Counted from the first letter of the stretch, positions 11,241-23,396 are shown. The stretch is 64,000 bases of DNA from Cutaneotrichosporon cavernicola (GCF_030864355.1 NC_083396.1:1550001-1614000), one strand, 5' to 3'. Program-made: numbers and translations. The notes: a model not told the origin generated them from the sequence alone.

Positions 11241-12262
11241 TTACTCGCTGCCCTCGGCGTCGGAGCGAGCCTTGGAGCGGCTGCGGGTTACGCGCATAGG
11301 GCTCGCCGCGAGGGTCTCGTTGGCGATGGCACTCTTGCGTCCTGCTGCGCGGCGGCGGGGCGTCGCCGCCCCGTTAGCAGTCGCGGCTGGTGCGGCCGTG
11401 GATGCGGTGGCGGTGGTAGCAGCCTCGGCAAGACGCTCCGACTTGCGGGGAGGAGTCGACGGGGCCGGGGCGCTCGTCTTGGACTCCTTGGCCTCCTCGG
11501 CATCACGCTTTGCCTCTGCCTTAACCTCGGCGGCCTTCTCGTAGATCATGCCGGTGAAGGGCCCCTCGTACTTGAGGGCAATCGCATAGATGATCCACAC
11601 GAGCGCCGAGATCGCGAGACCCGCTGCGCTCTCGCACCAGATGGCAGTGCCGAGGAAAGCCATCGTCGAGCCAACGTACATCGGGTCCTCAAGGACGTTG
11701 AATGGGAAGCTGGTGACGCGGTGCGACATGAGGATGCCGCAGTAGTCGCCGAGGTAGGTGCCGGTGAGGCCGAGTGCGTAGATCGAGGTGACGACGAAGA
11801 GCTGGCCGAGGCCGAAGAGGGCGAGGGCGAGCGCCTTGAATCCTGGGTGAGTGAGGAGTTCCCAGTGCGGCTGCTCAGCGATGGCGCGCTCGTAACTGTT
11901 ATCAGCGGGGATAGTTCACCGCGGACGGGCTTACAGGTAGTCACGGAGGATGCCGAGCGAGAAGATGGTCACGAAGAAGAAGTAGGTAGCACCGAGTGAA
12001 CCCCCGAAGATCTTCTGCAGCGTCTTCTCGCGGTACTCTGCTTATCAGCGGCTGAACAATACGCAAACCTAGCCAACATACCATGGCGCGCGAGGATGTT
12101 CCAGTAGAGGGGGTTGAAGACGATGGAGGCGACGGAAATCCAGAAGCTGCGCTTATCAAAGTTGATCAAGTCCGCACCGGTGGCGTACACGTATGCCGAC
12201 GTGTCAAGGCCAGGGATATAGGCTGCGACCTTGGGGGGAATGAGGTCGATGATGGCGTCCAT
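11241..12262 (-). CDS. OPI3: Phospholipid methyltransferase (OPI3 / PEM2 type)
   Basis: ER membrane enzyme that adds the last two methyl groups from S-adenosylmethionine to make phosphatidylcholine. Exons are 12262-12082, 12037-11935 and 11895-11241 (introns 44 and 39 nt), 312 residues. Family matches include FNPLYWNILARHG, FSLGILRDYLYERAI, LGLTGTYLGDYCGILM, and HRVTSFPFNVLEDPMYVGST, the SAM-binding region. Several hydrophobic helices fit the four-helix family plan. The core matches the roughly 206-residue yeast enzyme, but about 95 extra C-terminal residues follow after the ALKYEGPFTGMIY segment: a Lys/Glu/Ala coiled stretch and then a basic Ala/Ser/Thr/Arg-rich tail. Same strand as RPS6 but 758 bp away, so not obviously co-regulated. 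Confidence 0.93.
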
Positions 12263-13020
12263 GGCTAATAGAGTGCCAGAGAGCGAAAGTGAAGAGGAGA
12301 ACCGAGACAATTCGAGGAGCGACAGTGGGAAGGAAAGAAAGGCGTGAGAGAGTAAAGTAGGGTAGGCACGCCAAGTCACGACGAACGATGAGGGATGAGG
12401 GGCAGTGACAGCAGTGAGGGTGTGAGCGACAAGCAAAGGGTGATGGGGAATGAAGGTGCTGGAGGCCAGGAGGTGGCGAATTGTATGGCGAAACTAGTTG
12501 TTTACATCCAATCAAGAACAGTAACGTCACCCAAAGGAGGGGTAGGACACGTGGCTGACGTTACTGCGGAACCAACTAATTGTCAATTGCGATTTGGGGT
12601 TGATTGTGGCAATTCTCTGGCAGAACCCGAAGTTACGGCCGGATGATGCATCGAAATGTGACTTGTGCTGGTATGTAGATGATGTACAGCCATCACAAAC
12701 AAGATGGCCTGCAGTACAAGTGCCTTCTCTTCGGCGAAAGCGATGAAACTGAAGCATCTACAAGATCTGCACTACCTGCACGGTCTGCACAAGGCTACGA
12801 TGCCGAACACGCCACGCCAAACACCCTTTCCGCAACGTCAAGCTCAAAACTGCACCATCACGCCGCTCACCACCCACAGCTCACAAACAACTCCACGCAA
12901 TCCCACGTCCCGCGCCTCACGCTCCACGCTACGCGGCTGATTGAGCCATGCTATACATCGCATGAAGAGACCAACCAGAAAGCACTAAACCTACATGGAC
13001 CCGCACACTGCGTGATCCGT
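12263..13020. other. Intergenic region upstream of OPI3
   Basis: 758 bp holding the OPI3 promoter and leader and the RPS6 3' region. The first 170 bp on the OPI3 coding strand are pyrimidine-rich with many CTCTC-like runs. No gene is supported. Confidence 0.45.
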
Positions 13021-14268
13021 TTAGGCAGTCTTGGCGGCCTTGTGGGCGGCCTTGACGGCCTGGTGGTGCGCCTTCTTGTCGGCGACGTACTTGGCGACGG
13101 CGACGTTGTACTCGGCCTTCTGCTCCTTCTGGGCCTCGGAGCGGCGCTTCTTGAGCGAGCGGAGGTGACGCTTGCGCTGGAGACGCTGGGGGGTGACGAG
13201 GCGCTGGATCTTGGGCGCCTTGGTGTAGGTCTTGCCGGCCTTGGTGGTGACCTCACGGCGAACAACGTACTGGCGCACGTCGTCCTCCTTGGAGAGGTTG
13301 AAGAAGCGGCGGATCTTGGACGCACGCTTGGGGGCAAGACGCTTGGGGAGGACAACGTCGGTGAGGCCGGGGATGTCCTGCTCACCCTGCTTGACAATGA
13401 CAAGCGAGAGGACCTGGATGTCCGAGCCGACGATGCAGCCACGAACCGACTTGCGCTTGCGCTCGCCGGTGCGGCGGGGACGGTAGCACGAGTGGCCGTC
13501 CGAGAGGAGGAGGCGGGTGCGGTGGTTAAGGAGGACACCCTGCTTCATGGGGAAACCCTGCTTGTCGTTGCCGCCTGTTGTTAGTTACGTTCATTGTTGT
13601 GTTGATGGCCAGAGACGAGCTGTCCGATGCCGACCACCCAAAGGATTTCTCCTTCCCTGCCTGCCCACCCAACTCTGTGGTCGCCCGACACCATCTCCTT
13701 CTCTCTTCATCCGGCCTCCTTCTCCCTTGTGCTCATCTCTGGCCATTCTACGCGAATCGAATACGCACCAGTGATGCGGAAGACGTAGCCCTTCCACTCG
13801 TCACCAAGCGAGTCTGCAAAGTCAGCTCAAGTTCAACTCGATCCGAGCTGGGATCTGCATCTCATGCCCGCGCCGCGCAACGCACCAACGGCAACCTCCT
13901 GCGACATCTGCTTGTCGTAGAAGATGCGGACCTTGCGCTCGTCCTCAATGTCGACGAGCTTCTGGGCCCCAGTAGCGGGGTTGGCGATGTTGAGCTGCCG
14001 GTCAGCGCTGTTTCTCTATACAGTTCTCCATCGCGCGCAACGACCAACACAGAGGCATAATGGAGGGAGTAGGTGGGGTTCGTGCACGCTCTCGCTCTTG
14101 CTCTCGCTCTCGCTCTCGCTCTCGTGCACACTCCGTCGCCGAGACAACGTAGGGCGCAAGGTAACGTAGAATTTCCGCGCAGCACAGTTCCCCCCGCCAA
14201 TCCCTCCCTCGCGCCAGTGTCGGTGTCGTGTCGATGTCGTCGCGCGCGCCCGCGATACTCGCCTTCAT
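13021..14268 (-). CDS. RPS6: 40S ribosomal protein eS6
   Basis: Small-subunit ribosomal protein and target of TOR/S6-kinase signalling in other eukaryotes. Exons are 14268-14263 (ATGAAG only), 13994-13886, 13813-13769 and 13574-13021, giving 237 residues. The joined start is [21 protein letters not shown]. The body includes [20 protein letters not shown] and [18 protein letters not shown], both family hallmarks. Intron 1 (14262-13995, 268 nt) starts GCGAGT, not GT: a GC-AG intron is the only way I found to place MK before LN. The C-terminal tail is Ala/Lys-rich (HKAAKTA end) and lacks an obvious RRLSS phospho-site cluster seen in many eS6 proteins. Transcribed divergently from RPS13. Confidence 0.95.
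13995..14262 (-). other. GC-AG intron 1 of RPS6 with a GAGAGC-type simple repeat
   Basis: Donor ATGAAG|GCGAGT and acceptor GACCGGCAG|CTCAAC. Inside, at about 14091-14122, the plus strand carries a CTCTCG/CTCTTG hexamer run (GAGAGCGAGAG on the coding strand). Confidence 0.8.
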
Positions 14269-14615
14269 GGTCGGTAGAGGTGTCGAGCGCTGCTAGTGGC
14301 GAGCAGAAGCTAGACTTTTGGTTGAAGGATGAGGACTAGGACGGAGCCGTGGACAGCCTCGAGGCGCTGTAGCCACGGAACCAGATTTTGGGATTTGGAC
14401 AAGACGTTCGAGCGGCGTTATGGACTGCTCGTTGGTTGTGGCAGGCCTTTCAAAATATTACTTTGATACTCAACACCGTGGGAAAATGATCCACGTGAAA
14501 TGTAGTGCCACACGGCTCAAGCTTGAAATCTCCGCCATCCACCACTGCCAAACTCGGCGGTTGTCACACGTTCGAGGCGAGACCGAATTCTGCATCCTTC
14601 AACCACACAACAAAA
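14269..14615. promoter_or_regulatory. Shared divergent promoter of RPS6 and RPS13
   Basis: 347 bp separate two ribosomal protein start codons facing outwards. I see no strong TATA box. One compact region could co-ordinate two stoichiometric 40S proteins; this is inference from layout. Confidence 0.6.
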
Positions 14616-15129
14616 ATGGGCCGTCTCCACTCCAAGGGGTGAGTCTCTGCATGCGCGATGGCGAGCGCGAGCAATAGAACAACGCTGACTTGGTAGCAAG
14701 GGTATCTCCGCTTCGGCTCTCCCGTACCGTCGCTCGCAGCCGTCGTGGTCCAAGGCGACCCCCGACGAGGTTCAGGACCAGATCTTCAAGCTCGCTCGCC
14801 GCGGTCTTTCGCCCTCGCAGATTGGCGTTGTCCTCCGTGACTCGCACGGCATTGCGCAGGTCAAGTCGGTCACCGGCAACAAGGTGCTCCGCATCCTGAA
14901 GGCCAACGGCCTCGCCCCCTCGATCCCCGAGGACCTTTACCACCTTGTCAAGAAGGCCGTCTCGGTCCGCAAGCACCTCGAGCGCAACCGTGCCGACAAG
15001 GACGCCAAGTTCCGCATGGTCCTCATCGAGTCGCGTATCCACCGCCTTGCCCGCTACTACATCAAGAAGCAGGCGCTTCCTCCTACCTTCAAGTACGAGG
15101 CCGCCACCGCGTCGACTCTTGTCGCCTAA
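14616..15129 (+). CDS. RPS13: 40S ribosomal protein uS15 (RPS13)
   Basis: Small-subunit ribosomal protein binding the central domain of 18S rRNA. Exons are 14616-14638 and 14697-15129 (intron 58 nt), 151 residues, exactly the family length. Start [20 protein letters not shown], with the intron inside codon 8. Conserved blocks: [37 protein letters not shown]. The reading frame and the invariant N-terminus fix the start codon. Confidence 0.97.
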
Positions 15130-15521
15130 GCGTCTCTCCAGATTTGGGTGTGCATCTGATGCACTTGTATCATGCGCAGGGATGAACTATCATCATCTGG
15201 CTTCGGCTGGACCTAGCGCGGGCTTTGCCCTCTAGTGATAGAGATACTTAGTACTGAGCACGTGATGATGCATCACGCACTAACTACTGACCTATGTAGT
15301 GAATGCATGTGTGTTGTCTTCAATTTTATGTGGGGTTCGGACTGCGAAGCGGGTAATGATTGCTGTGGTGTTGGTTGTTGTGGTTGTGGCTGTGGTAGTG
15401 CTGCAGCCTCCGCTCCCATGACTGTGGCCAAGAATCACTGATACATGTCTAGATTAAGGTACTGTATATCGTAGTGTAGAGTCCCATCTGTATAAGCGAG
15501 AAGATAAGCACAGGCCGCAGT
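15130..15521. other. Convergent 3' region RPS13 / AFI1-like gene
   Basis: 392 bp with no supported gene. A TTGTGGTTGTGG-rich stretch lies at about 15362-15400 on the plus strand. Confidence 0.45.
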
Positions 15522-17854
15522 CTATGCCTTGAGTGCCGCCTTCGTCTGCGGCTGGGCCTGTTGCGCAGCGAGCTCGCCCGCTCTGGCGGTGGCTGGCGTC
15601 TTCTCCGGCTCGTCAAAGCGGCGCTGGAATGCGCGCGTCGCCTCGCGCCGCTCCAGCAGCTCGACAAACGTCTTACGCAGAAGATAGTTTAACGTGAGCA
15701 GCGCGTGCCGTCCCACAGTGTACTGGTTGATGGTGCACAGCAGGTCGAGGCAGTCATTGCGCACATTGGATAACGGGTGGATGAGGCCGTTTGCGATAGG
15801 GATCAGCCCGCCGAAGTGCATCGGCAGGAAAGTGAGGAGCTCGACGACCTGGTCGTACGTGCGTACCTGCCGGACCATGGTGGAGAAGATGAGCTCAGCC
15901 TCTTTGTTGCTCATGCTGCGCGTCATGCGCAGACGCTTGACGTTGTGCAGAGCGTCGAAGCCCCGGATCGCAGAGTGCTCCTGCTCGCGCGCCCAGTCCT
16001 GCCCATTAGTCCGTCCAACCTTGCATTGTTAAGAGTAACTCACCTTTTGCGCTAGGCGGTAACTCTTGGTCTTGCGGAACGCGTCGATGCGGTGCGCGTT
16101 GCCGCGCATTTCGCGCTGTCGCAGGTCGTCGTCGATGAACACAATGCCGCTGCCGAGGTGACCATCACGGTACGGCTCATACTGCCAGCCTAACCGTGTC
16201 GACCCGAGATGCAGCTGCTCCTGGTACGCGACGAGACGAACAAAGCGCGATATGTAGTCGGTCCAGCGGACGCGGATGTGGCCCTCACCATAATGCGCCG
16301 ACGACGCGGCCAGTATCTCCTCGACAAACTGGTTGTCAAGGCAGTCGGCCTTGCTAACACTGTGCGCCTTCCCACCGGCCATGGCTGCGTCCTCGTCCTT
16401 GCCCGTGCTGACGCTACGCTCGCTCGTCATGTCGCTCTTGGTGCCTTGGATGGTTCCTGGCATCTGCAGTTCCTTGCTGACCGTGACTCGTCCTGTCTCG
16501 ACGTTGCACAGAACGTCCCAGGTAGACGGCAGCTCCTCAAAGCGCGGGTTGCACACGCCCGCGACGTAGCCGTCAAACTCCTCGAGCACGTCCAGCGACG
16601 CGAGGTTGGCGTATGGGAACGCCGTCTCAGTGAAGCCCCGCAGAACCTGGCCGCAGCCCGACACCATGGCGCACGCCGCGAGCACCATGCGCGCGACTTG
16701 GTTTGCTGGTTTTCCGTGACCAAGGAAGATGACGCGCTTGTGCGTGAGAATCGCGTTGAAGATGAGGAACACGGGGTGCGTGTAAGCGCCATTCGTGTGC
16801 AGCGTCGGGTGGAAGGGCGGCGGGAAGGGCTGCACGCTCTGCGAAAAGGTTTGCACGAGCTCGATGATCGAGTAGTCGCCGACGTCCTCGTCGAACACAG
16901 TCATTGGGATGCGGATAGGCACCGTGATCTTCTTAAACTTGGCCTCGGTCTCGAAAAAGTGCGTGTCCCGCGGCACGCCGTGCCGCTTCGGCATGTCGTT
17001 GTATGACATGTACACTTGCGAGCTGCTGGATGAGTCCTTGCGCGTGGGATTCGGGCGGCTCGAGCTGATGCTCGCCGCGCGCGTGCTCGCGTCGGTGATG
17101 GATGAAACGTCTGCGGCGTCGTCGTCGGCTATGTGCGTCACAGCGTTCTGCCCGAACCGGTTCTCAAACATGTCCTTCCTGTCGCTCTGGCGCAGAAGGA
17201 TCTGCTCATGGCGGTTCAGCTTGGGCATGCCCACGACCGAGACGGCATTGGCCGAGTCGTACAGCTTTGCCAGCACGTCGGGCGACGGGTTGTTGAAGTA
17301 CTCGTCGAGGGCGAGGAGGAGTAGTGGCTTGTAAATCCCGATGTGGGGATGTGGCGTGGCAATAGCCATGGCCTTGACCATGGCTCCGCGACGCACGCTC
17401 TTGTCCTCCTTCATCCGCACACAGTTGAGAACATACAGCAGGCCGCCGCCGGGCGTTCCGCGCCGCGGCCGTTCCGATGGCGGTAGCATGCTCACGCGCT
17501 TGCTCAACCGTGCCTTATCCTCGTGACTAAGCATCGGCGATACCGACACGCTATCCGTCTGTCCGAGGTAGAAGACGGTCCAGTCCTCGCCGCGTAAATG
17601 CGCGCCATCAGGAAGCATGAGCTCGGCGAGGCGGCTGCAGTCAGCACAGCCTTCTGTGGAACCTACTGTTCTTCGGTGCCAGTAGGGTAAGGGTATTGAT
17701 GTGCGAGCGTCGCGCCGGCATCAATATCAAACTCGGCCAACAGGCAGAAATGGACCGCCTCCTCCTTGGCTGGGCCATCCTCGACGCCGACATCAGCCTC
17801 AAAGTCATCGGACGCCGCGCCTTCAGGCACAGGCAACGTCGGTGGTGTGGACAT
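15522..17854 (-). CDS. AFI1/mesA-type DENN-related protein (Arf3-docking, polarity axis stabilisation)
   Basis: Fungal homologues (yeast Afi1, Aspergillus MesA) help polarise Arf3 and stabilise the polarity axis. Exons are 17854-17667, 17634-16044 and 15998-15522 (introns 32 and 45 nt), 751 residues. The Afi1 docking region starts HFCLLAEFDIDAGATLAHQ and runs across intron 1 into LAELMLPDGAH. The DENN-like SPA segment is seen as YVLNCVRMKEDKSVRRGAMV and IGIYKPLLLLALDEYF, followed by FLIFNAILTHKRVIFLGHG and LASLDVLEEFDGYVAGVCN. The central part has a Ser-rich linker. The start MSTPPTLP is the last in-frame ATG before the domain; longer upstream frames exist but lack support. Divergent from the transporter with only 220 bp between starts. 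Confidence 0.85.
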
Positions 17855-18074
17855 GTCGAAGCCTGGCCACTGGTATAGATGGTGATGGGGTGATGTGAAA
17901 GGTTGAGATGCAAGCGCGGGACAGTATGGACTGAATCGCGTCGATCGCCCCAGTGTCCCCTGATAGACCACTCCCGGACACGTGACGAATATGGGGTCCC
18001 ACACACTACATGTACCTGTTCAGTCACCTTCCACGCGTAGCCAGACACCGCAATCCACAACATCCGCAATCATC

Positions 18075-19853
18075 ATGCCACAGGCAGATGCGTACCCCCT
18101 CCTTCCCAGTTTGGGTTCGCGCGCTAGTTCGCGTCCAGGGTCTCGACCACCATCTCGGCCGTCTTCGCGCTCGTCGCGGCCCATTTCGCGCGCCGAGTTT
18201 CGCGACACGTCGCCAGATCTGGAGGCCGGACCGAGCGGGGGACAGAGAGGGAGCGACAGTGTGTGTGAGTGTCATGTTGGAGGATGGGGCGGGAATGCTG
18301 TGCGCGATCGGCAACTGATGCTTATGACAGTGTTTAAAGCTCCCGACGATAGCCTTCACTCAGACGACGACGACAGCCATGATCATGACCGCGCACCTCT
18401 CCTCTCTCGCGAGGACCGGACGGTGGGCCGTCCCTCACTCGAGGACGAGATCGATATCTTCGCCGACGCACTAGGCGACGGACCAGCTGGGCGCGCGACG
18501 GGAACGCTTCTGGACGGAATAGCCAATGTGCGTGGGGATGGAAGAGGGGGGAGAGGGGGAGAGAGAGGAGAGCGAGCTCACACCAGATGGCCAACTCGAT
18601 CCTAGGTGCTGGCATCATCGGCCTCCCCTACGCGATCCGCCAAGCCGGCTTCGTAACCGGCATCACTCTCCTAATCGTCCTAGCAGCTGTGACAGACTGG
18701 ACGATTCGTCTTGTTGTCGTCAACGCCAAACTCTCCGGACGGGACAGCTACATGGACGTGATGTCGGCGACGTTTGGCCGCGCCGGAGCAGGCGCTGTCA
18801 GTTTCTTCCAGTTTGCCTTCGCCTTTGGTGGGATGTGCGCATTCAACGTCATCATCGGGGACAGTATTCCTCCCGTGCTGGCATTCGTTTTTCCCCCTCT
18901 CAAAGAACATGCTGCATGGCTCGTGGATCGGCGGTTCATTATCGTCATCTGCACGGTTGCCGTTTCGTTCCCGCTCAGCCTGCATAGAGATATTGTCAAG
19001 CTGTCCAAAAGCTCGGGGTTCGCCCTTATTTCCATGGGGATTATCGTTTGTTCAGTGGTGTTTAGGAGTGTTGGCGTCGATCCAGACCTCAAGGGGTCGA
19101 GTGTTGGTGCTATTTCCTTCATTCGGGGAGGCGTGTTCGAGGCTATCGGGGTCATCTCCTTCGCTGTGAGTCCCCCGCCTCTTCTAAGTGACGCTTGCTA
19201 ACACTCACAGTTTGTATGCCACCACAATACAATGTTCATCTACAAGTCAATCTCGGTGCCGACTCTGGACCGCTTCAACGCCGTCACGCATACCAGCACA
19301 TCGCTCTCGCTCGTCTGTTGCCTCCTCATGTCCGTGACTGGATACCTCACCTTCACCGATAAGACGGAGGGCAATATCCTGAACAATTTCTCGGCCGACG
19401 ACTGGGTCATCAACATTGCGCGATTATGTTTCGGGGCCAACATGAGCACAACCATTCCCCTGGAGAACTACGTCTGCAGGGAGGTGCTCGATGACTGTTT
19501 CTGGCGCGGCAAGCCATTTAGCAGGACGCGCCATGTCGTGTCCACTTGCGCGATCGTGTTCACCGCAATGTTCATTAGCCTGCTTACTTGCGACCTGGGC
19601 GTCGTGCTCGAGATCGCGGGCGGGTTGAGCGCAACTGCTCTGGCTTTCATCGTGAGCTTACGTGGTTGGAGCGAGCTCACACCAGTTCCCAGCCGCCGCA
19701 TTCTTTGTCCTCACTCGCGGTCCGTGGAACTCGAGGCAAAAGCTCCCCGCCGTTGTGTGCGCAGTCTTTGGCACCATTGTGCTCGTCATGAGCACCGGCA
19801 TCGCCATCTCCAAAACGATTCGTGGCGACGTGTCGCACAAGAAGTGCGATTAG
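18075..19853 (+). CDS. Vacuolar-type amino acid transporter (AVT / SLC38 family)
   Basis: Proton-coupled amino acid/auxin permease family membrane protein, probably vacuolar. Exons are 18075-18264, 18331-18527, 18587-19165, 19211-19651 and 19686-19853, total 524 residues. The first ~125 residues are hydrophilic: a Ser/Pro/Arg-rich stretch, then a His/Asp cluster. The transporter core opens with the family motif NMANSILGAGIIGLPYA, formed across intron 2, and then about ten hydrophobic segments follow. FVCHHNTMFIYKS after intron 3 matches the family's conserved FxxHHN...Y region. AVT2-like from the NMANSILGAG motif; substrate is not decidable. The exon 1 donor could shift by a few bases within GTGTGTGAGT. 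Convergent with PEX1, 111 bp apart. Confidence 0.87.
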
Positions 19854-19964
19854 CCCACCCTGCGTAGGTACGCCGGCGTCGCAGAGCACCTCGAACACAA
19901 CGCCACGCATACCCCAGGCTTCCTAAACCCCATTGTATGCATGTAACACTGCATTGAACCCAAT

Positions 19965-22900
19965 CTACTTAAGCGACGTGCGCGTCCCCGTGTCCCGTGG
20001 GCCCTCGCCGTTTGGCAGGTTACCGTCACGGTCTGCGACGAACGAGTGATAGATGCGCCCAAAGCGTGCGCGCTCCTGCGCACTCACGGACGGGCGCATG
20101 TTCATGAGTGCCATGCGCAGATGGCGTTCCTCGATGGCCGGCGTCTCGACCTTCTTTTTCTCGATGACTTCCTCGGCATCGCCTTGCACCTGGTTTGTGG
20201 ATGTCACGATGGTTTCGATCTGATATCAGCTTGACCCAGAGAATCGCAGCTTACCCTCTCTGTGAACGCGGAGCGCTGCGCGGACGTGACGGGTGCTTCC
20301 TCAGGTTGCAGCTGGTGGTACGGCTTGGGCTTGGATGGTTCGGCTGACCCGTTGGTCTCCTTGCCCTTGCCACCGTCTTCTACGGCCTTACCCTTGCCCT
20401 TGTCCACAGCCTTGCCCTTGCCCTTGTCGACGGCCTTGCCCTTGCCGCTGGGCTCGTCCTCGGGCTTGTTGAGTAACGAGTGCACGACGTCGAGGTGCGC
20501 GTTGTACACCAGCGCCTGCAGGTCGGCACCCGAGAAGCCCTCCGTGTCCACCGCAAGCTGCTCGAAGTCGATAGACGGGGAGCACTCGAGCTTCTTGGTA
20601 AACGCCTGGATGATCTACTGTTAGCTATCGCAGCGTCTACTAAGCTCACCTCAAGACGGTCCTGGAGAGACGGCATGTCGCACAGGATAGCCTTGTCGAG
20701 ACGACCGGGACGCAGAAGAGCAGGGTCGATCAGGTCAGGACGCGAGGTCGCCGCAAGCACGTAGACACCGTCCAACCCCTGCGCACCATCCATCTCCGTG
20801 AGCATCTGGTTTACCACACGGTCGGTGACACCGGTACTGTCGTGGCCACGCTTCGGTGCGATCGAGTCGAACTCGTCGAAAAACAGGACACATGGCTTGG
20901 CTGCAGAAGCACGCTCGAAAAGGTCGCGCACAGACTGTTCAGAGGCACCAATGTACTTGTTGAGAATCTCCGGGCCCTTGACACTGATAAAATTGAGGCC
21001 AGTCTCCTTGGCGACTGCAGACGCCAGCAGAGTCTTTCCGCAACCGGGGTATCCGTACAGCAGAAGACTGAAGTCAGCGGAGAAACACTTCAGAACCTAC
21101 CCAGAACGCAGACGGAGAGGGCACTTGGCGAAGATACGTGCGTACTTGGTGGGCCACTCGAGCGTCTCGCGCAGGATCGCGCGCGCGTCATGCAGACCAC
21201 CAATGTCCGACCATCGCACATCAGACTTTTGCAAAGAGATGCCGCGCAGGCTGATCGGGGTGAACGCCTCCTGGGCAGCGACAAAGTCGTCCATGAGGAG
21301 AGGCGCCTGATGTCAGCTGAGCACCGACTCAAAAACAGCTGACACTCACATCAACGTTACCCTCCTTCGCGCCGCGGATCATCGACTGCTGGAGAGCGCC
21401 CGTGACAAAGTCGTTCAAGTCGGAGGCAGCGTAACCCTCGGTAAGCTGGGCGAGCGTGACGTAGTCGAGCGCTTCCTCATCGTCAGAGTGGGCGCGCGGC
21501 GAGTCCTCCTGCTGCGACTGGACGATCGCCTCGAGGATCTCTCGTCGCGTCTCCTGCTTCGGCGGCGGGACCTTCATGCTCTCGCCGAAGATGTGCTTGG
21601 AGGTGAGTAGGGGATGGAGACCAGCCGAGCCGGTCGCTGTCGCGAGGACAAGCAGACCCTTTGGCAGGGCAGACACAGAGAAGAGCTTGGTGAAGTGCTC
21701 CGCGAGAATCGCAGCGTTGGATGACGCTCCACCCAGCTCGCTCTCGGGCCCGAGGATGAGGTCGAGGTTGTCCAGCACAAGGATGCAGGGGCTTTGACGG
21801 CGCGCATCCTCGATCCATTTGCCCATCGTCTCCTTGAGCGAACTGACACGCGCATCAGAGTCAAGACGACCAACGTCGTCGTAGATGACCTCAGAGAGCA
21901 CACTGCGGTCGGCCTCCAGCGCTTCGGCGACTGCCTTGGCGATCACCGTCTTACCTGAGCCCTTTCCGCCAGTGAGTAGAAGCGGACGGGCGTGGCCAGT
22001 GAAGGCGCCACGGCGGAAATAGCTAAGCGCCTTATCGATAGTCCCGTCAACTCCCGCTAGTGTCGCCTTCTTTTCCGCTTCCACCTCGATCATTGGTACC
22101 GAACGATGGCCGTTCGCCTTGGTTCGCGACGACTTCTGCGTTGCCAATCCGAGCCTAGCGTCAGACCTTCCTCCCAACCGACTCACTTGGCGACACCCCA
22201 GTTCTTCCACTCCGGCTCCAGTTCGCCGGACAGAACCATACATCCCGCTGGCATCCCGTCCCATGCAGCGAGCCATGCCTCCAGCGGTGGCTCCTCCTCC
22301 GGCTGCTCCTCGCCCTCCTTGGGTGGCTCGGCCTCTGGCGCCTCGTCCTTCTTCTCCTCATCCTCAACCCGCTTGACACGGAGGTTCACCAGGAGCGGTG
22401 CACCGTCCTGATGCTCGCCTAGCCTAGCGCGGACCTTGTTCAGCGTTGCAGGAGCAACAAAGGCCACCTTGTCCGCACCAACAGTGTAGACGTCATCGGC
22501 GGAGAGCTCTGCCGGGCCCCACTGCGCCGCAACCTTGGGTGGAACGACACGGAGGGATGCGCCCTTGGTAGGCTTCTTCTGGCTGTTGCTACCGCCCGAG
22601 CCCGAGTTGGCACGCGCAGGTGCCATGACCTTTGGGGCCTCCTTCGGAGCCTCCTGACCACGGGGCCTGGGTGCCACATAAATCTCCGTCTCAAAGTTCA
22701 CAAGGACGGCCGAGGATGCCGTGGTGGGCGGGTTAGTCGCGTCTGGCGTGAGTGGGCATCTAGTGCGGGAACGCACCGACTCGTATGCGGATCTTGGTGC
22801 GGCCCATGACCCAAACGTCAATCTCCTGGCCCTTCTGCGCGGCGCGGAGCTGGCCCAGAAGGTTGTTCTCGAGGTAGTTGGCATTTTGTTCCTGGCGATG

Positions 22901-23396
22901 TGAGCACATGACACTGGTCCCCACGTACCAGGATCTCCCAGTCGTCAGTGGAGAGGGGTGTGACGCTAACCGAGCGGGCCTTGGTCGGGTTGTGGATGAT
23001 GCTGATCTCGAGCTGGGCGTGAGATAAGTCACAGAAGGACACGTACGATGGTGCCCTCGGCCCACCCGTAGTTGAGCGCAACTTCGGGGTCGACCTCGAT
23101 CGTCTCGAGCTGGCTCCCGCCGATGCCAGAGAGCGAGCTGGCAGCTGCCAGACCCGACCAGCCTAGGTACGCTACCTGCGGGGCGCGGCGCGAGCTTGAG
23201 GCCGGCACCAGCGGCGCGAGGTGGAGGATGAGTGACTGTGGGCGCTGCGGGTTAGATCCGGGGGAAGGTCAAGGTATAGCCGGTTACGACTCAGACTCAC
23301 TGTCTGGGACTGAGCGAGGGAGGCGTAGAGTGAGAGAGGGAGGTGTACGAGGTTGGACCTCAAAGAGCGGTACTTGACCGCTGCTTTCCTTGCCAT
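19965..23396 (-). CDS. PEX1: Peroxisomal biogenesis AAA ATPase PEX1
   Basis: With PEX6 forms the peroxisomal AAA motor that extracts the import receptor PEX5. Ten exons: 23396-23301, 23244-23047, 23012-22929, 22891-22777, 22742-22187, 22154-21350, 21306-21101, 21067-20650, 20614-20255 and 20219-19965; 1030 residues. The PEX1 N-terminal domain begins [21 protein letters not shown]1 has Walker A GGKGSGKT at about 412 but a degenerate Walker B (LVLDNLDLI), as usual in PEX1. D2 has GYPGCGKT at about 692, LFFDEFDSI at about 749 and [19 protein letters not shown]. An unusual Lys/Gly repeat (GKGKAVDK units) is inserted between the D2 lid and the C-terminal helix segment. Introns are 32-56 nt. Confidence 0.95.
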
